Below are positions 1 through 13,021 of a stretch of 64,000 nucleotides of DNA, in pieces; position 1 is the stretch's first letter; each line of letters begins with the position of its first letter. The notes beneath the pieces were generated by a model that was given only the letters and a program-made list of their open reading frames with translations, was not told the origin of the DNA and ran no database searches. The DNA is taken from positions 7,074,847 to 7,138,846 of the forward strand of contig NC_023755.2 in the NCBI RefSeq assembly GCF_000499845.2, given 5' to 3'. The translations under genes were made by a program, and so were the position numbers. The DNA comes from Phaseolus vulgaris. Its lineage: Eukaryota > Streptophyta > Magnoliopsida > Fabales > Fabaceae.

Positions 1-1535
1 AACTATAGAGAAAAAAGTGTTCTCTTGTACCAGCCTAACATAGTTCCATAATATCTTGACCAATTATGAGTAGAAGGTTTGTGATTTAAGAAGCCTTGGA
101 TATGGCGTTCAAGATCACACAGAATTTCAAAACCTCTTTTATCAAGTTCTTGCAAATAATATTAATGTTCCATAAAGTACCAGGGCAACAATAGTACTAA
201 AAGGATTGCAACTCATATTTTTCTTTCTAAAACGAGAAAGACTAAAATCCTCATAAATGTAATAGTCTTGAACCAAATGCTCAAATAATTTTCAATCAAA
301 TATTCAATCAGAAATATAATCAAGTATTCAGGGAATCAACAAATATTCATTGACCAAGTAAGTATGAAATTCAATTGAAATGCATAACAAGATTTTTGGT
401 CTTTCCTAAAACATCAAATTTTGACTATATATTGTTATTACCCTTTTAGACTGTCTAAATGCTCGTGTAGCCTAGATCGTCTAATACATAATATGCACAC
501 TCGTCAAATAATTGCAAATTAATTATATGTATCAAGAAAACATGAGGTTTCCGAAAACATTTAATACATATAGATATGATTACCTAGACACAAAATGAAC
601 AACATAAACTTAGACTGCCTAATGCATATAAAATGAGATCCTCTATATATACAAAATGAAAACATTGTTACACCATCTAATAATTATTATTGAGACATAG
701 GCTAGAGATACTTGTCTTATAGACGTTGTGAAAAGAAATCGTTTATATAAAGAATTCTTATCAGTAGAAAATGAATGTTTCATCTTGTCAAACCATCTCC
801 TGTGTTATTTTCAATTTTTGTTGATAACCATCTTGCTTGATCTCTACTTTTGTTCTTTCACCCTGGGAACATATATTGTCTTACCATGATGAATTTTAAT
901 CATCAATTTCCCTTTTTTAGATGTCTTATTGCTTGAGTTTGGAATATCTACGTTTTAAAAGCTTTTGCTAACATTCAGTTAGATCCTTAGTCTCTTAGAA
1001 GAAAGTGGATTAAGTTTCTCTCATTTTCAAGCTATATAATACATTTACTCCCTTTTGATTATTACCATCCTATATAGTGATTATATAAACACACATCAAA
1101 GGTAGATGGAAATATGAAATGCCAGTAACAAGCTAGGGAAATTATTACATAATTCGGATGGTCCTAGTGAATCTATATGGTAAAGAAAAAAATAAAAGGT
1201 TTTTTTCAACTCATTACATGAAGATTAGTTTACTCTTAAAATATATAATCATTTCACCAGATCCAAAATGTTTACTAAACATGATGTTACAAAAGTCTTA
1301 ATGAAGTTGTGACCTCGCAAGCTTGTTTTTAATCATGTTCCTATTGTACAAAGAAAGCAATAACAACCATGTTAAAACTTTGTTTCACTTCATGTAACAA
1401 ACACTGTCATCCACTGACTCAAGTATCTCATAATACTGAAAATACTAAATTACAACAAAACCAACAAACACATGAAAGGTACATCTGAGGTTTCCCAAAA
1501 GCTACTACAGAAAACATGAAACTTTGGCACATTCA
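1..1535. other. Intergenic, AT-rich, no gene recognised
   Basis: No open frame with recognisable protein similarity on either strand. The last part, up to about 1635, is the likely 3' flank and 3' UTR of the minus-strand glutathione transferase gene. I see no repeat with clear boundaries. Confidence 0.6.
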
Positions 1536-1546
1536 CTTCAAGTGCC

Positions 1547-1567
1547 TTTTATTACTTAAATTTTATT
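1547..1567 (-). terminator. Candidate poly(A) signals of the GST gene
   Basis: Read on the minus strand there are two AATAAA-type hexamers, at 1547-1553 and 1561-1567, about 70-90 nt downstream of the stop codon. This is a normal distance for a plant 3' UTR. Plant poly(A) signals are loose and AT-rich sequence makes chance matches common. Confidence 0.4.
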
Positions 1568-1635
1568 CGATGGAAAGGTTATGAATGAGGAAGGAAGTCA
1601 ACACTTTACTATGATCATTAAGCTGAAACCTGAAC

Positions 1636-2644
<1,009 letters not shown>

Positions 2645-2723
2645 TCAACTTGAAGAACAGATATGATAAAAGAAGATTCAAACAAGAAAGTGATTTGCAT
2701 TGCAAAAGAAGAGTGAGGCCTTG

Positions 2724-2732
2724 ATATTTATA
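2724..2732 (-). promoter_or_regulatory. TATA box of the GST gene
   Basis: Minus-strand TATAAATAT lies about 80 nt upstream of the GST start codon, leaving a 5' UTR of roughly 50 nt if transcription starts about 30 nt downstream of it. A good match in a suitable position, but only by inspection. Confidence 0.55.
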
Positions 2733-2744
2733 GCTAGTTTTGAA

Positions 2745-3340
2745 CTTTGAATTATTCAAATATGACTATTATGGTCAATGTAAGCTTGGCATAATTAAAG
2801 AATCTTCTAGCTTTTAACTGCAAATAAGATTATTACATGTTCTTTTTGGTTCGCAGGTTCTGGAGTATTGAGATGCTACCAATGTTAATGTGTATTCTGG
2901 AATATTCTAAGTGTTATTTTCGATCTTAGTTTCTACGCAGCACAAGCATGTTAATTTCAAAGGACCTTATATATGTAAATGGAGATTGAGAATAAGTCGT
3001 CTTCCATCGTGCTATAATTCTTCACATCACTTTCCAGTTTCTACCACGTGTTCTCCATTCTGTTTCTTCTGCTATTTATCAATCCTATTTTTTATATTAT
3101 TAAGATATGCCTTTTTTTCTTTTTTGTCTTGTTTTTATTTTATTTTTTAGCATTTATTAATTTTGAAATAATTTTTAAGTACAAATCTTGATGTTTTTTA
3201 ATATTATTTTTAATTCTTTACAGTTAATTATAGTTAGTTTAGTATTAAAACAAAAAGTACTAAGTAGAATAAATATACTTTTTTTCGTTTGTAAAATAAT
3301 AATAATAATAATAATATTTTAGATTTCATATACGATTGAA
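2745..3340. other. GST upstream region and T-rich spacer
   Basis: Upstream flank of the GST gene, then T-rich sequence and a short (AAT)n run at about 3298-3315. A 79-codon open frame at 2911-3150 is low-complexity Phe/Leu/Ser and has no support as a gene. Confidence 0.5.
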
Positions 3341-3344
3341 AACA

Positions 3345-5790
3345 CAAACCCGTCGTGGAGTTAGAAACTGCCCAGTTGATAAAAAGTCAAAATTATTTTA
3401 TTTCCTACATAAAAAAAAATCTAAAATAAATTTTATTTTTAAAATTTTCAAAATCATAAATAAATGAAAACTCTAAATTATTTAATGTCCTACTTGAATT
3501 AAAATCTGAAATAAAATAAAAAATCTAAATTATTCAAAATTCTAAATAAACATAAATCCTAACTTATTTTATGTAATATTTAAATAAAAATCTCAAATAA
3601 ATAAAATATTTAGGTTTTTCAAAATCTTAAATAAATACAAAATCTTAAATTATTTTACTTCATAATTAAAAATCTTAAATAAATTAAATTTATAAGTTTA
3701 AAAAAAATATTAATAAATATAAATCCAAAAATTTTAATGTCATTCTTAAATAAAAGTTGAAAATCAATAAAATTGTTAAATTATTAAAATATTTAAATAA
3801 ATACATATCCTAAATCATTTAATGTCATTCTTAAATAAAAATATAAAATCCTAAATAAATACAAATCCTAAATTATTTTATTTTCTATTTAAATAATAAA
3901 AAAAATATTTCTAAATTTTAAAAATTTAATGTTCTACTAAAATAAGAATATGACATAAATTAAATTCCTAAATTATTCAAAATAATAAATCAATAAAAAT
4001 TCTTAATTATTTATTATCCTACGTAAATAAAAATATTAAATAAATAAAAATATTAAATTATTCAAAAAATTAAAATAAATATAAATCTAATTTATTTAAT
4101 ACCTTACTTAAATAAAAATTTCTAATAAAAAATCGCAATAAATAATTATTCAAAATTCTACCTAAACACAAATCCTAACATATTTTATGTGATATTTAAA
4201 TAAAAATTTTAAGTTTTTCAATATTCTAAATGAATATAAAATCTTAAATTATTTTATTTTCTACATAAATAAATTCTAAAATAAAAACAAATATATGTTT
4301 TTCAAAATCCTAAATAAATATAAGTATAAAATATTTTAATATTATTCTTGAATAAAAATCGAAAATAAAAAAAAATTCTAAATTATTCAAAATTCCATAT
4401 AAGCATATCCTAAATTATTTAATGTAAATTTCTAAATTATTCAAAATTCTATGTAAGCATATACTAAATTATTCAAAATTCTATATAAGCATATCCTATA
4501 TTATTTAATGTGATTCTTAAGTAAAAATTTAAATTAATTATATTTCTAAGTATTTAAAAATCTTAAATAACTACAAATCATAAATTAATTTATTTCCTAC
4601 ACAAGTAATAATCTAAAATAAATGTTATTCTTAAAATTTTCAAAATTCTAAATAAATATAAAACTTAAATTATTTAATGTTCTACTTAAATAAAAAAATG
4701 GAACAAATTAAATTTCTAAATTATTCCAAACCTTATATAAATTACAAATCTTAAATTATTTAGTGACATACCTAAATAAAATAAAAACCTGAAATAAATA
4801 AAATTCTTAAATTATTTAAAATCTTAAATAAATACACAAATCTAAATTATTTAATATCTTATTTAAATAAAAATTTACAATAAATAAAATTCCTAAATTA
4901 TTTAAAATTAAAAAAAAATACAAAACCAAAATTATTGAATCTGAACTTACATAAAAATTTACAATAAATAAAATATTAAAATTATTCAGACCCTAAATAA
5001 ATACAAAATTTAAATTATTTAATGTTTACTTAAATAAAATTTTGATATAAATTAAATTCCAAAATTACTCAAAATCGTAAATAAATACATATTTTAAATT
5101 ATTTAATGTAATAAATAATAAAAATTCAAAATAAATAAATTCTTAAATTCTTAAATTATTAAAAATCTTAAATTAAGAGAAATCTAAATTATTTAATATT
5201 TTATTTAAATATAAATTTACAATAAATAAAATTCCTAAATTATTTAAAATTCTAAAAAATACAAATCCTAAATTATTGAATGTTATACTTGAATAAAAAT
5301 TTGCAATAAATAAATTCCAAAATTATTTAATGTCCTTCTTAAATAAAATATTTAAATTAAATAAAATTATAAATTTTTGAAAATATTAATAAATATAAAT
5401 TTTAAATCATTTAATGTCCTACTTAAATGTAAATTTGAAATAAATAAAATTTCTAAATTATTCAAAATCCTAAACAAACACATATCCTAACTTATTTGAG
5501 GTCAAAATTAAAAAAAAAATCTAAAATAAATAAAATTTATATTTTTTTTCAAAATCCTAAATTAATTTAAAACCAAAAACATTTAATGTCATTCTTAAAT
5601 AAAAAGTATTAAATTAATAAATATTATAAATTATACAAAATCCTAAATAAATACACATCCTAAATTTTTTACATTCATTCTTAAATTAAAATATAAAATT
5701 AATAAAATTTCTAAGTTTTTCAAAATCCTAATTTTTTTTATTTCCTACTTAAATAATAATTTAAAAAAAAATAAACTTCTAAAAATTTTA
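3345..5790. repeat. Degenerate AT-rich tandem array, period about 85 bp
   Basis: About 2.4 kb built from a recurring block: a part like ATTTAATGTCCTACTTAAAT, then AAATAAATAAAATTCTAAAT, then TATTCAAAATCCTAAATAAA, then ACAAATCCTAAATT. Anchor phrases of the TTTAATGT type recur near 3478, 3560, 3730, 3818, 5410, 5495, 5580 and 5665, giving spacings mostly of 80-90 bp with some shorter blocks. Copies are diverged by substitutions and small indels. There is no coding content. It looks like an old minisatellite or satellite block of roughly 28 copies. Confidence 0.75.
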
Positions 5791-6130
5791 AAATTTGGTC
5801 TATGTTAAAACTTAATGAGTTGTAAAAATCAAATTAAATATATCAATATAAAAAATAAAGATATTGATTAATGATACTAAATAACAAAATTATGATAATA
5901 CACGTTACTTTAAAAAAATTATTATAATTATTATTATTACTACTTACATTATTTATTATTATTTTAAAATTACATAATAGTAAATTTATATATATTATAA
6001 ATATTATTTATTTAAATTCGTCTATATTTTATCAAATCAAATTTATATAATAATTATATTATATTTTTAAAATAAGTCCCGTTGTAAAAATCCTAGTAAT
6101 TTAAAAAGAAAAGGAAAGAAAATCGAGGTT
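5791..6130. other. AT-rich spacer
   Basis: Very AT-rich sequence between two repeat blocks; no gene or bounded element recognised. Confidence 0.5.
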
Positions 6131-6380
6131 GACCGAATGATGTAATCGCTTAGATCATAATCTTTTGAATACTTTAAATAGAAATAAAAAGAAAAAGAAA
6201 GCATTAAAGTTCAAACTGTGACCGAAAGCAACTTGAGTTGCATCCGATGATGTTGTAATTGCTTAGATCATAGTTTTTATAATACTTCAAATACAAATAG
6301 AATCAAAACCCAAACATTATTTTTCATATTTTAACCAAAAGTAAATTGAGAACCCAATGTTGTAATTGCTTAGATCATCT
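6130..6380. repeat. Three direct repeats of about 110 bp
   Basis: A block containing GATGTTGTAATTGCTTAGATCAT recurs near 6138, 6249 and 6356. It is followed by similar text (ATACTTCAAATAGAAAT) and preceded by GACCGAAAGCAACTTGAG-like text. Spacing is about 110 bp. Copies differ by scattered substitutions. Confidence 0.65.
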
Positions 6381-7191
6381 TTAAAAACTTGAATTCAAGA
6401 GTTCTTCAAAAGTTTTACGGAGAGGTTTTTTTTTTGTTTTCATTTGTCATATCTGAAATATAAAATATGTATAATAATATTTTAGATTTCGTAAATTATG
6501 TTTTTGGTGTCTTGAGTTTTACGCCACATTTTTAGTTTTCAAATGCTTAAATTAATCTTTGATTAAAAAGACAATCTACTTAAATAAATATCTTGGTAGT
6601 GTGGCATATGATATATATATATATATATACAAAAATAGTATTTCTTTTATAATTATGTAAATACTATTTTTAATAAGGTACAATTTTAAGACTTTGATGT
6701 ATATTTTTTTATTAATAGTAAATATTTTACTAATAATAAAGGTTTATTATTAGTATATTTTTATAATTATGAAAATTTGTTTCTTAAGGTCTAATTTTTT
6801 AAGCGAGTATCTAACTCGTAACAAACTAAACTTCAATTACATTTTTTTTAGGATAAATAGTTAAACTTGAATTTTTTTTTTTTTTTTAGAATAAATAGTT
6901 GATTCCGTATAATAAGTATTGATATATTTAGTTTTTATATAATAAGAAAAAAATAAAAACAATTTTATTATAAAAAAATTAACTATATTATTTTTTGTTT
7001 ATACTCGGTTAATGATTGAGGTAAATGAGAAAGTGTTTGATCTTTAGTAATTGTAATGTGTTTATTAAAGATAAAAATTAACATTAATATCGTTAATTTT
7101 AAACTAATAAAATTAAAAATTTATATTAAGACTATTTTTTATTGTACTAAAATAAAATTTATAAATACTTATTATACAAAATTTATATATA

Positions 7192-7227
<36 letters not shown>

Positions 7228-7440
7228 GAGTAAACATCTTATGATTTTGATTAAGTGTTGAAAATAATTGTGGACATTGTCATGTTTTATTTGTAAGATG
7301 GTAGTTTATTTTAACAACTGATCAGGTAAGATGTAATGGTTTTGTCTAACAGATGATACAACATTGTGGAGTCTTATCTTTACATATGATAAAGCTTTTA
7401 TTCTACACAAAACATACATGTTTCTAACCTCACATTAGAC
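6381..7440. other. AT-rich spacer with (TA)n runs
   Basis: No gene recognised. Contains TA dinucleotide runs at about 6611-6628 and 7180-7222. The 62-codon open frame over the second run is a microsatellite artefact. Confidence 0.55.
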
Positions 7441-7452
7441 AAAAATATATAT

Positions 7453-8452
7453 ATGTTTATTTTATGTTGTAGGAAATGTTTGTTGCTTTCATCTGTTAAG
7501 AAGATTTTGCAAACACGAGTTATATCAAATGATCTCTTGGATAAAATGTATACCCTTTGTGAAAAGCACGAGAAATCTATTCCGCATTTATTTTTTGAAT
7601 GCTTTAATGCTTTGGGTATTTGGAGTTGGGTTTGGGAGATTTTTCCTACTTCTCATTTCTCTAATAAGGATGATCTTTTTTCTTTTAAGAGTGGTGGTAG
7701 TCCTTTGGTTAAATTGATTAAGCTTTCTGTGATAACTTTTTCTATTTGGATGATATGGCGTATGAAGAATTTTGCTTGTTTTCAGGATAAGATTGAGGTT
7801 TCTCCAACTATTTCGGTTATTAAAGAATTATCTTGTTTGGTGGGTAACTCATCTAAAGCTTCTACAAAAAATTATATGTTGGATTTCAACGTGATCAAGT
7901 TTTTTGGTATTAATACTCGTACTGGTAAAGTTCTTCGTCCTCTTCCTGTGAGATGAGAGTTTCTTTCACTAGGTTGGGTTAAAATTAACACTGATGGAGC
8001 TGCTAGGGATATCCTGGTCTTGCTACTTGTGGAGGTAATTTTCGTGGGAGTATGGGGAAATTTATTGGAGTTTTCTATGCGTTCCTTGAAGTTCAGCCTG
8101 TTTTGGTTACTGAGTTTTATGGGGTTATACATGCTATGGAGGAAGCTCAAAGGACAGGGCTTACTAATGTTTGGTTGGAATGTGATTCTGCTTTGGTTTG
8201 TATTGTGTTTACTGCTAAGACAAATGTTCCTTGGATACTTCGGAATCGATGAAATATTTGTCTTAATTATTGTGAGAAATCAGGTTTACGGTTACTCATA
8301 TTTTTCGTGAAGGGAATGTGTGTGCCGATAAGTTTGCTAATTTAGGATTTATTCATAGAGAATCATTTCATTGGTATAATAGGCTTCCATCTAGTCTATT
8401 TTTAGAATTTTTTATGAATAAGTATAGTCTACCTATGTATCGTTTTTGTTAA
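7453..8452 (+). pseudogene. LINE (non-LTR) 3' end: zinc-binding RT tail plus RNase H
   Basis: A plant L1-like ORF2 remnant in several frames. The first part reads through the reverse-transcriptase zinc-binding region (LCEKHEKSIPHLFFEC, then IWSWVWEIFP), with one of the usual cysteines replaced by Tyr. After a stop near 7956, the sequence continues in shifted frames as an RNase H-like domain: KINTDGAA, then GKFIGVFYAFLEVQPVL, FYGVIHAMEEAQRTGLTNVW, LECDSAL, and FREGNVCADKFANLGFIHRE. It ends LPMYRFC-stop at 8452. At least two frameshifts or stops break it. The polymerase part is missing, so this is a 5'-truncated copy, the usual result of incomplete reverse transcription. A copia element follows about 60 bp after the stop. 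Confidence 0.8.
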
Positions 8453-8514
8453 TATATGGGTTTTGACCTAATCCTCCCATATTTTTGTATTTTCTTTATT
8501 TTTCCTTTTTTTAA

Positions 8515-8683
8515 TGTTAGTGCTAATATAGTTTGGGTTGTTAGTTTGTTAATCTAGTTTGGGTAGTTAGTTTGTTATTAGCTCCTGTACCTATATATTC
8601 TGACCTGCCCCGTCTGCATGTGGGCTCTCAATTACATATTCAATAATATTCTTCTTCTTCTCTTATCTTCTTTTATTCTAAAA
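8515..8683 (+). repeat. 5' LTR of the copia element
   Basis: 169 bp, starting TGTTAGTGCTAATATAG and ending TTTTATTCTAAAA. It lacks a canonical CA end, but both LTRs end alike and the target duplication fixes the borders. Contains TATATATTC near 8593-8601. Confidence 0.88.
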
Positions 8684-8696
8684 TGGTATCCTGAGC
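8684..8696 (+). other. Primer binding site (initiator tRNA-Met type)
   Basis: TGGTATCCTGAGC directly follows the 5' LTR. It matches the usual plant TGGTATCAGAGC except for an altered middle (CCT in place of CA). Confidence 0.7.
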
Positions 8697-8714
8697 GAAT
8701 TTTTTTTTCCTGTC

Positions 8715-9356
8715 ATGTCTTCTTCCTCACCTTCTTCTTCTCCATCTTCCATTTCTGACCACTACATGATGACCACCTCGACTATCGTTCATCACTTTCA
8801 CACTCCCATCTCTCTCAAGCTTACAAATGAAAACTTCCTTGTATGGAAGCAACAGGTCAGTGACACCCTACGTGGTCTTCAACTGATTCACTTCTTGGAT
8901 GGAACCAAAGTTCCCTCTAAATTCCCGAGTCAAGACAATCAATCCGTGCCAAATCTTGAATTTTGCACCTATCAGCAACAAGATCAACTACTGGTGGCAT
9001 GTCTTCTTGCTTCCATGTCCTCTTCTCTGTTAACCAAGATGGTTGGTCTGGATTCCTCTGCTGAAATCTGGTGTCGTCTTCTCACTCACTTTGCTTCACG
9101 CACTCGAGCCATGGTTAAAAAGTTTCAGCTTCTCCTCAAAACTCCAAAGAACGACAAATCTATCACCACATACATCACTAACATCAAGAAAATTGTTGAC
9201 TCCCTTGCTGTAGTTGGTTCTCCAATAACTACTGCAAATCATGTGGATGCAATTCTTGATGGGCTTTCTGCAGAATATGATGGATTCGTTACTTCAATTC
9301 TTTCTTGCCAAGATCCATATACGATGGATGATCTTGAAGCCCTTCTTCTCACATAA
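8715..9356 (+). pseudogene. copia gag, N-terminal part
   Basis: Open frame of 213 residues with a Ser-rich start, then the copia gag domain (LTNENFLVWKQQVSDTLRG; LTHFASRTRAMVKKFQLLL; VDAILDGLSAEYDGFVTSI). It stops at a TAA after DLEALLLT. Family-like sequence continues past the stop (EECFERHKLAQDS), so this looks like a nonsense change with further stops downstream, not the natural end. The CCHC zinc knuckle (CX2CX4HX4C) lies in another frame at 9583-9624. Confidence 0.85.
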
Positions 9357-9582
9357 GAAGAATGCTTCGAAAGGCACAAACTGGCCCAAGACTCCATTCT
9401 TTAGGTAAATACCGTCTCCTCTTCCTGGAATCTCAAAAACCAATACAAAAAAAGAACCATTCAACTATAATTTTTGTGGAGGCCGATCACCACATCCTAC
9501 TGGGTTTCGCCCAACCAATCCTCGTCCTCACGTTCGTCCTCCTCTCAACCCTGATGCTTCTTGGAATTCTGCAAAACCAATC

Positions 9583-12500
9583 TGTCAGATCTGCCACAAA
9601 TCTGGTCACACTACAGATGCATGCTGGCACAGGTATGATCCTCATACTACTGAGTCTTATAATGCCAATATATCTCACTATACATCTCCCATGGATTACG
9701 ACTCTACACCGTCAATTCTTGGGGCACCCTCCACTATATTAGATCCCCTCTGGTATCCTGATACGGGTGCACACACCACATCACCAAAAACTTTGAGTTC
9801 TTTACTCAAAAACAACCTTATCAAGGCCATGATGATCTCAAGCTCGGCAACGGACAAGGTACCAATATATCTTACACAGGTTCTGCTGTCTATATTGACC
9901 CTAACTCTCACACCATGTTCAAACTTCACCATATGTTGCATATTCATGCTATCACTAAAAATCTGATTAGCGTATCTCAATTTGCCAAAGATAATCATGT
10001 TTACTTTGAATTTCGTGTTAACCTCTGCTATGTCAAACATCAGGAAACCCATCAGATTTTACTTCAAGGAGTAATTAAAGATGGACTTTATGTCTTTTCG
10101 CCATCTCTCCCTATGCATCACTCTGTTCAATATGCTTCTTATACACCTCAGATACCCATTTTACAGTTTTGGCATAACAGATTGGGACATAGTAATTTTA
10201 CTGTTGTTCAGAATGTTTTAAATGAATGTAACATTTCTTACACTTCTCAAAAACAGTTTTGTGCTCCATGCATACATGGAAAGCTTCATCAGCTTCCTTT
10301 CCACACCTCTGTTACTCAATACATTGAACCTTTGCAATTAATTTTCATTGATATATGGGGTCCTGCTCCAGTCTATGCTTCCAATGGTGCTCATTACTAT
10401 ATTTCATTCTTAGATGCTCACACTAAATATACTTGGCTTTTCCTTCTGCATAATAAGTCTCAAGCTTTAAACACCCTTATTCACTTCAAAACCTTTGCTG
10501 AAAATCAGATTGATTTTAAGTTACGTGCTATTCAAACTGACAATGCTAAGGAATTTTTATGCTTCAAATCCTTTACTCAATTGCATGGTATTTTTCATCG
10601 CTTCACCTGCCCTCACACACACGAACAAAATGGTTCCATTGAACGCAAGCACAAACACATCTCTGATATGGGTTTAACCTTGCTTGTTGCTGCTTCCTTA
10701 CCCATAAAATTCTGGGGCGAAGCTTTTACTACTGCAACGTATTTAATCAATATTTTACCTTCCACTGTTCTTCAAAACAAATCTCCCCATGTTTTACTTT
10801 TTCACACTGCACCAAACTACACTCGGTTAAAAACCTTTGGCTGCGCCTGCTACCCGCTTCTTCGGCCTTACAACAAACACAAACTGGATTTTAAATTTGC
10901 ATGTTTCTTGTTTCTTGGTTACAGCCTACACAATAGGGGCTACATATGTCTCTCTCCTATGGGTAAGATCTATATCTCTAGACATGTTGTCTTTAATGAA
11001 AATTTGTTTCCTTACAATATACCTGAATATAACTTCACCCCCACCTCCACCATACAATCTGAATTTGACTGCTCTAATCATCATATCACTGTTCTTCGTC
11101 AAACCGATGTTGTGCATGTGCCTGTTGCACATAACAACACGAAATCGTCTTCCTCTGTTCCTCATGATCCTCTACCTTATCCCTCGCTGCCTCTTGCCCA
11201 AACTGATAATGGTCCTGCAAATAAACACTCCATGACAACTCGCTCCAAGGCTAGTATCTTCAAACCCAAAAGTTTCATGTCTCACATCAACACCACTTCA
11301 CCCATTCCTACCTCCATCAAAGAAGCCTTGTCTTCTCCTCCTTGGTTGCAAGCTATGACTAATGAATATACGACCCTCATCAACAATCACACTTGGTCCT
11401 TAACTTCTCTCCATGTTGGTGCCAAAGCCGTTGGATGCAAGTGGTTATTAAAAAATACATACAATGCAGATGGCTCTTTCCAACGTCACAAGGCCATGTT
11501 CGTTGCCAAGGGGTTCAGTCAAACCGCTGGGACTGATTTCACTGACACCTACAACCCAGTTGTTAAACCTGCAACCATCCGCCTTGTCTTGTCTCATGCC
11601 ATCTCCGCTAACTGGCATACTCATCAAATTGATGTCAACAATGCCTTCTTGAATGGAGATCTCAAAGAGGACGTCTACATGATTCAACCACCAGGATTCG
11701 TGTCCAACTCTCCACAATTAGTTTGTAAACTACACAAAGCGTTATATGGACTAAAACAAGCCCCACGATCCTGGTTCCACAAGTTAAGTACAACCCTTCA
11801 ATCCTTTGGTTTTCATTCCATTAAAAGTGATATCTCCTTATTTGTTAAATTTCATTCCTCATACACCATATTCATCTTAATATACGTGGATGATATTATA
11901 ATTATAGGGTCTTCCATGACAACAATCCAGCAGCTCATCTCGAATCTTAGTGCCTGTTTTGCTCTAAAAGACCTTGGTCGTCTTCACTTCTTCCTCGGTG
12001 TGCAAGTCAAGCATCTACCAAATGGTGGTCTCCATCTATCTCAACAAAAATACATCACTGAACTTCTTCATCGCACAAAAATGGATGCAGCTAAACCTCT
12101 CACACCCATGCAAACCAACCTTCATCTTCAAAAAGATGCATCCTCCGCCATTCATGATCCCTCTCTCTTTCAGTCTGTCGTTGGTGCACTCCAATACGTG
12201 CTTATCACTCGTCCTGAACTATCTTATGCAAGTAAACAAGGTCTAGCAATACATGCATAGTCCACAAGATCATCATTGGAAAGCGGTCAAACGCATCCTC
12301 CGTTACCTTACTGGTACTCGCACCCATGGTTTGATTATTCAACAGTGTTCTTCTCCAACCATTCGTGTTTTCAGTGATGCTGACTGGGGTGGTGACGCTA
12401 ATGATCGCAAATCCACCACATGCTATTGTGTCTTCTATGGTCGCAACATCATTGTGTGGTCTTCTCACAAGCAGTGAGTGGTATCGCGTAGCAGCACAGA

Positions 12501-12831
12501 AGCAGAATATTGAAGCATTGGCACAGCTCTCATTGAAGTTCTTTGGTTGCAATCTATCTTACATGAGTTGCACCTACCCAACTCTCAACCTCAACTATTT
12601 TCTGACAACTTAGGTGTGGTTCTTCTTAGTGCCAATCCTATAAAGCACTCACGCACCAAGCATTTCGAACTGGATCTTCACTTTGTCCGAGGCTACGTGC
12701 AACAACACAAAATCACTTTAGTTAATCTCCCTGCAAGGTTCCAAATCACAGACATTCTCACCAAGTCCATCTCTGGCCCTGCATTGGTTGGACTTCCGCC
12801 GTAAACTTTTGGTTGGTGTTCCACCCACATA
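9583..12831 (+). pseudogene. copia pol: zinc knuckle, protease, integrase, RT, RNase H
   Basis: The zinc knuckle and the start of the protease (WYPDTGA) are in one frame. A shift just after DTGA moves the rest into the frame of the 781-residue open stretch 9915-12260. That stretch has the integrase zinc motif (FWHNRLGH...CAPC, about 10170-10273), the D,D,E core (FIDIWGP; QTDNAKEF; NGSIERKHKH) and reverse transcriptase (KAVGCKWLLK; QIDVNNAFLNGDLKEDVYM; ALYGLKQAPRSW; IYVDDIIIIG). A shift near 12235 leads into RNase H (FSDADWGGD at about 12372), broken again near 12477, then NPIKHSRTKHFELDLHFVRG and the last codons near 12830. At least three frame breaks make it a pseudogene. Confidence 0.88.
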
Positions 12832-12847
12832 AGTTTAACAGGATGGA

Positions 12848-13016
12848 TGTTAGTGCTAATATAGTTTGGGTAGTTAGTTTGTTAATATAGTTTGAGTAGT
12901 TAGTCTGTTATTAGCTCCTATACCTATATATTCTGACCTGCCCCGTCTGCATGTGGGCTCTCAATTACATATTTAATAATATTCTTCTTCTTCTCTTATC
13001 TTCTTTTATTCTAAAA
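12848..13016 (+). repeat. 3' LTR of the copia element
   Basis: 169 bp, matching the 5' LTR except at about six positions. Preceded by the short purine stretch AGGATGGA, a weak polypurine tract. Followed directly by the TTTAA target duplication. Confidence 0.88.
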
Positions 13017-13021
13017 TTTAA

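Larger units (their letters stand above)
8515..13016 (+). mobile_element. Ty1/copia LTR retrotransposon, complete but decayed
   Basis: 4502-bp element with two 169-bp LTRs, flanked by the 5-bp direct duplication TTTAA (8510-8514 and 13017-13021). Order is LTR, tRNA-Met-type primer binding site, gag, protease, integrase, reverse transcriptase, RNase H, LTR. Integrase before reverse transcriptase makes it copia-type. The LTRs differ at 6 of 169 positions by my count, indicating a fairly recent insertion. The reading frame is broken by stops and frameshifts, so it cannot move by itself. The short LTRs and the MTTRSKASIFKPK-type linker before RT would suit the Ale/Retrofit lineage, but that is a weak guess. 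Confidence 0.92.

Noticed and set aside
7056..7244. 62-codon frame over the TA run
   Set aside because: Ile/Tyr repeats from a microsatellite, no protein features.
11448..11717. 89-codon minus-strand frame in the copia element
   Set aside because: Shadow of the reverse-transcriptase coding sequence.
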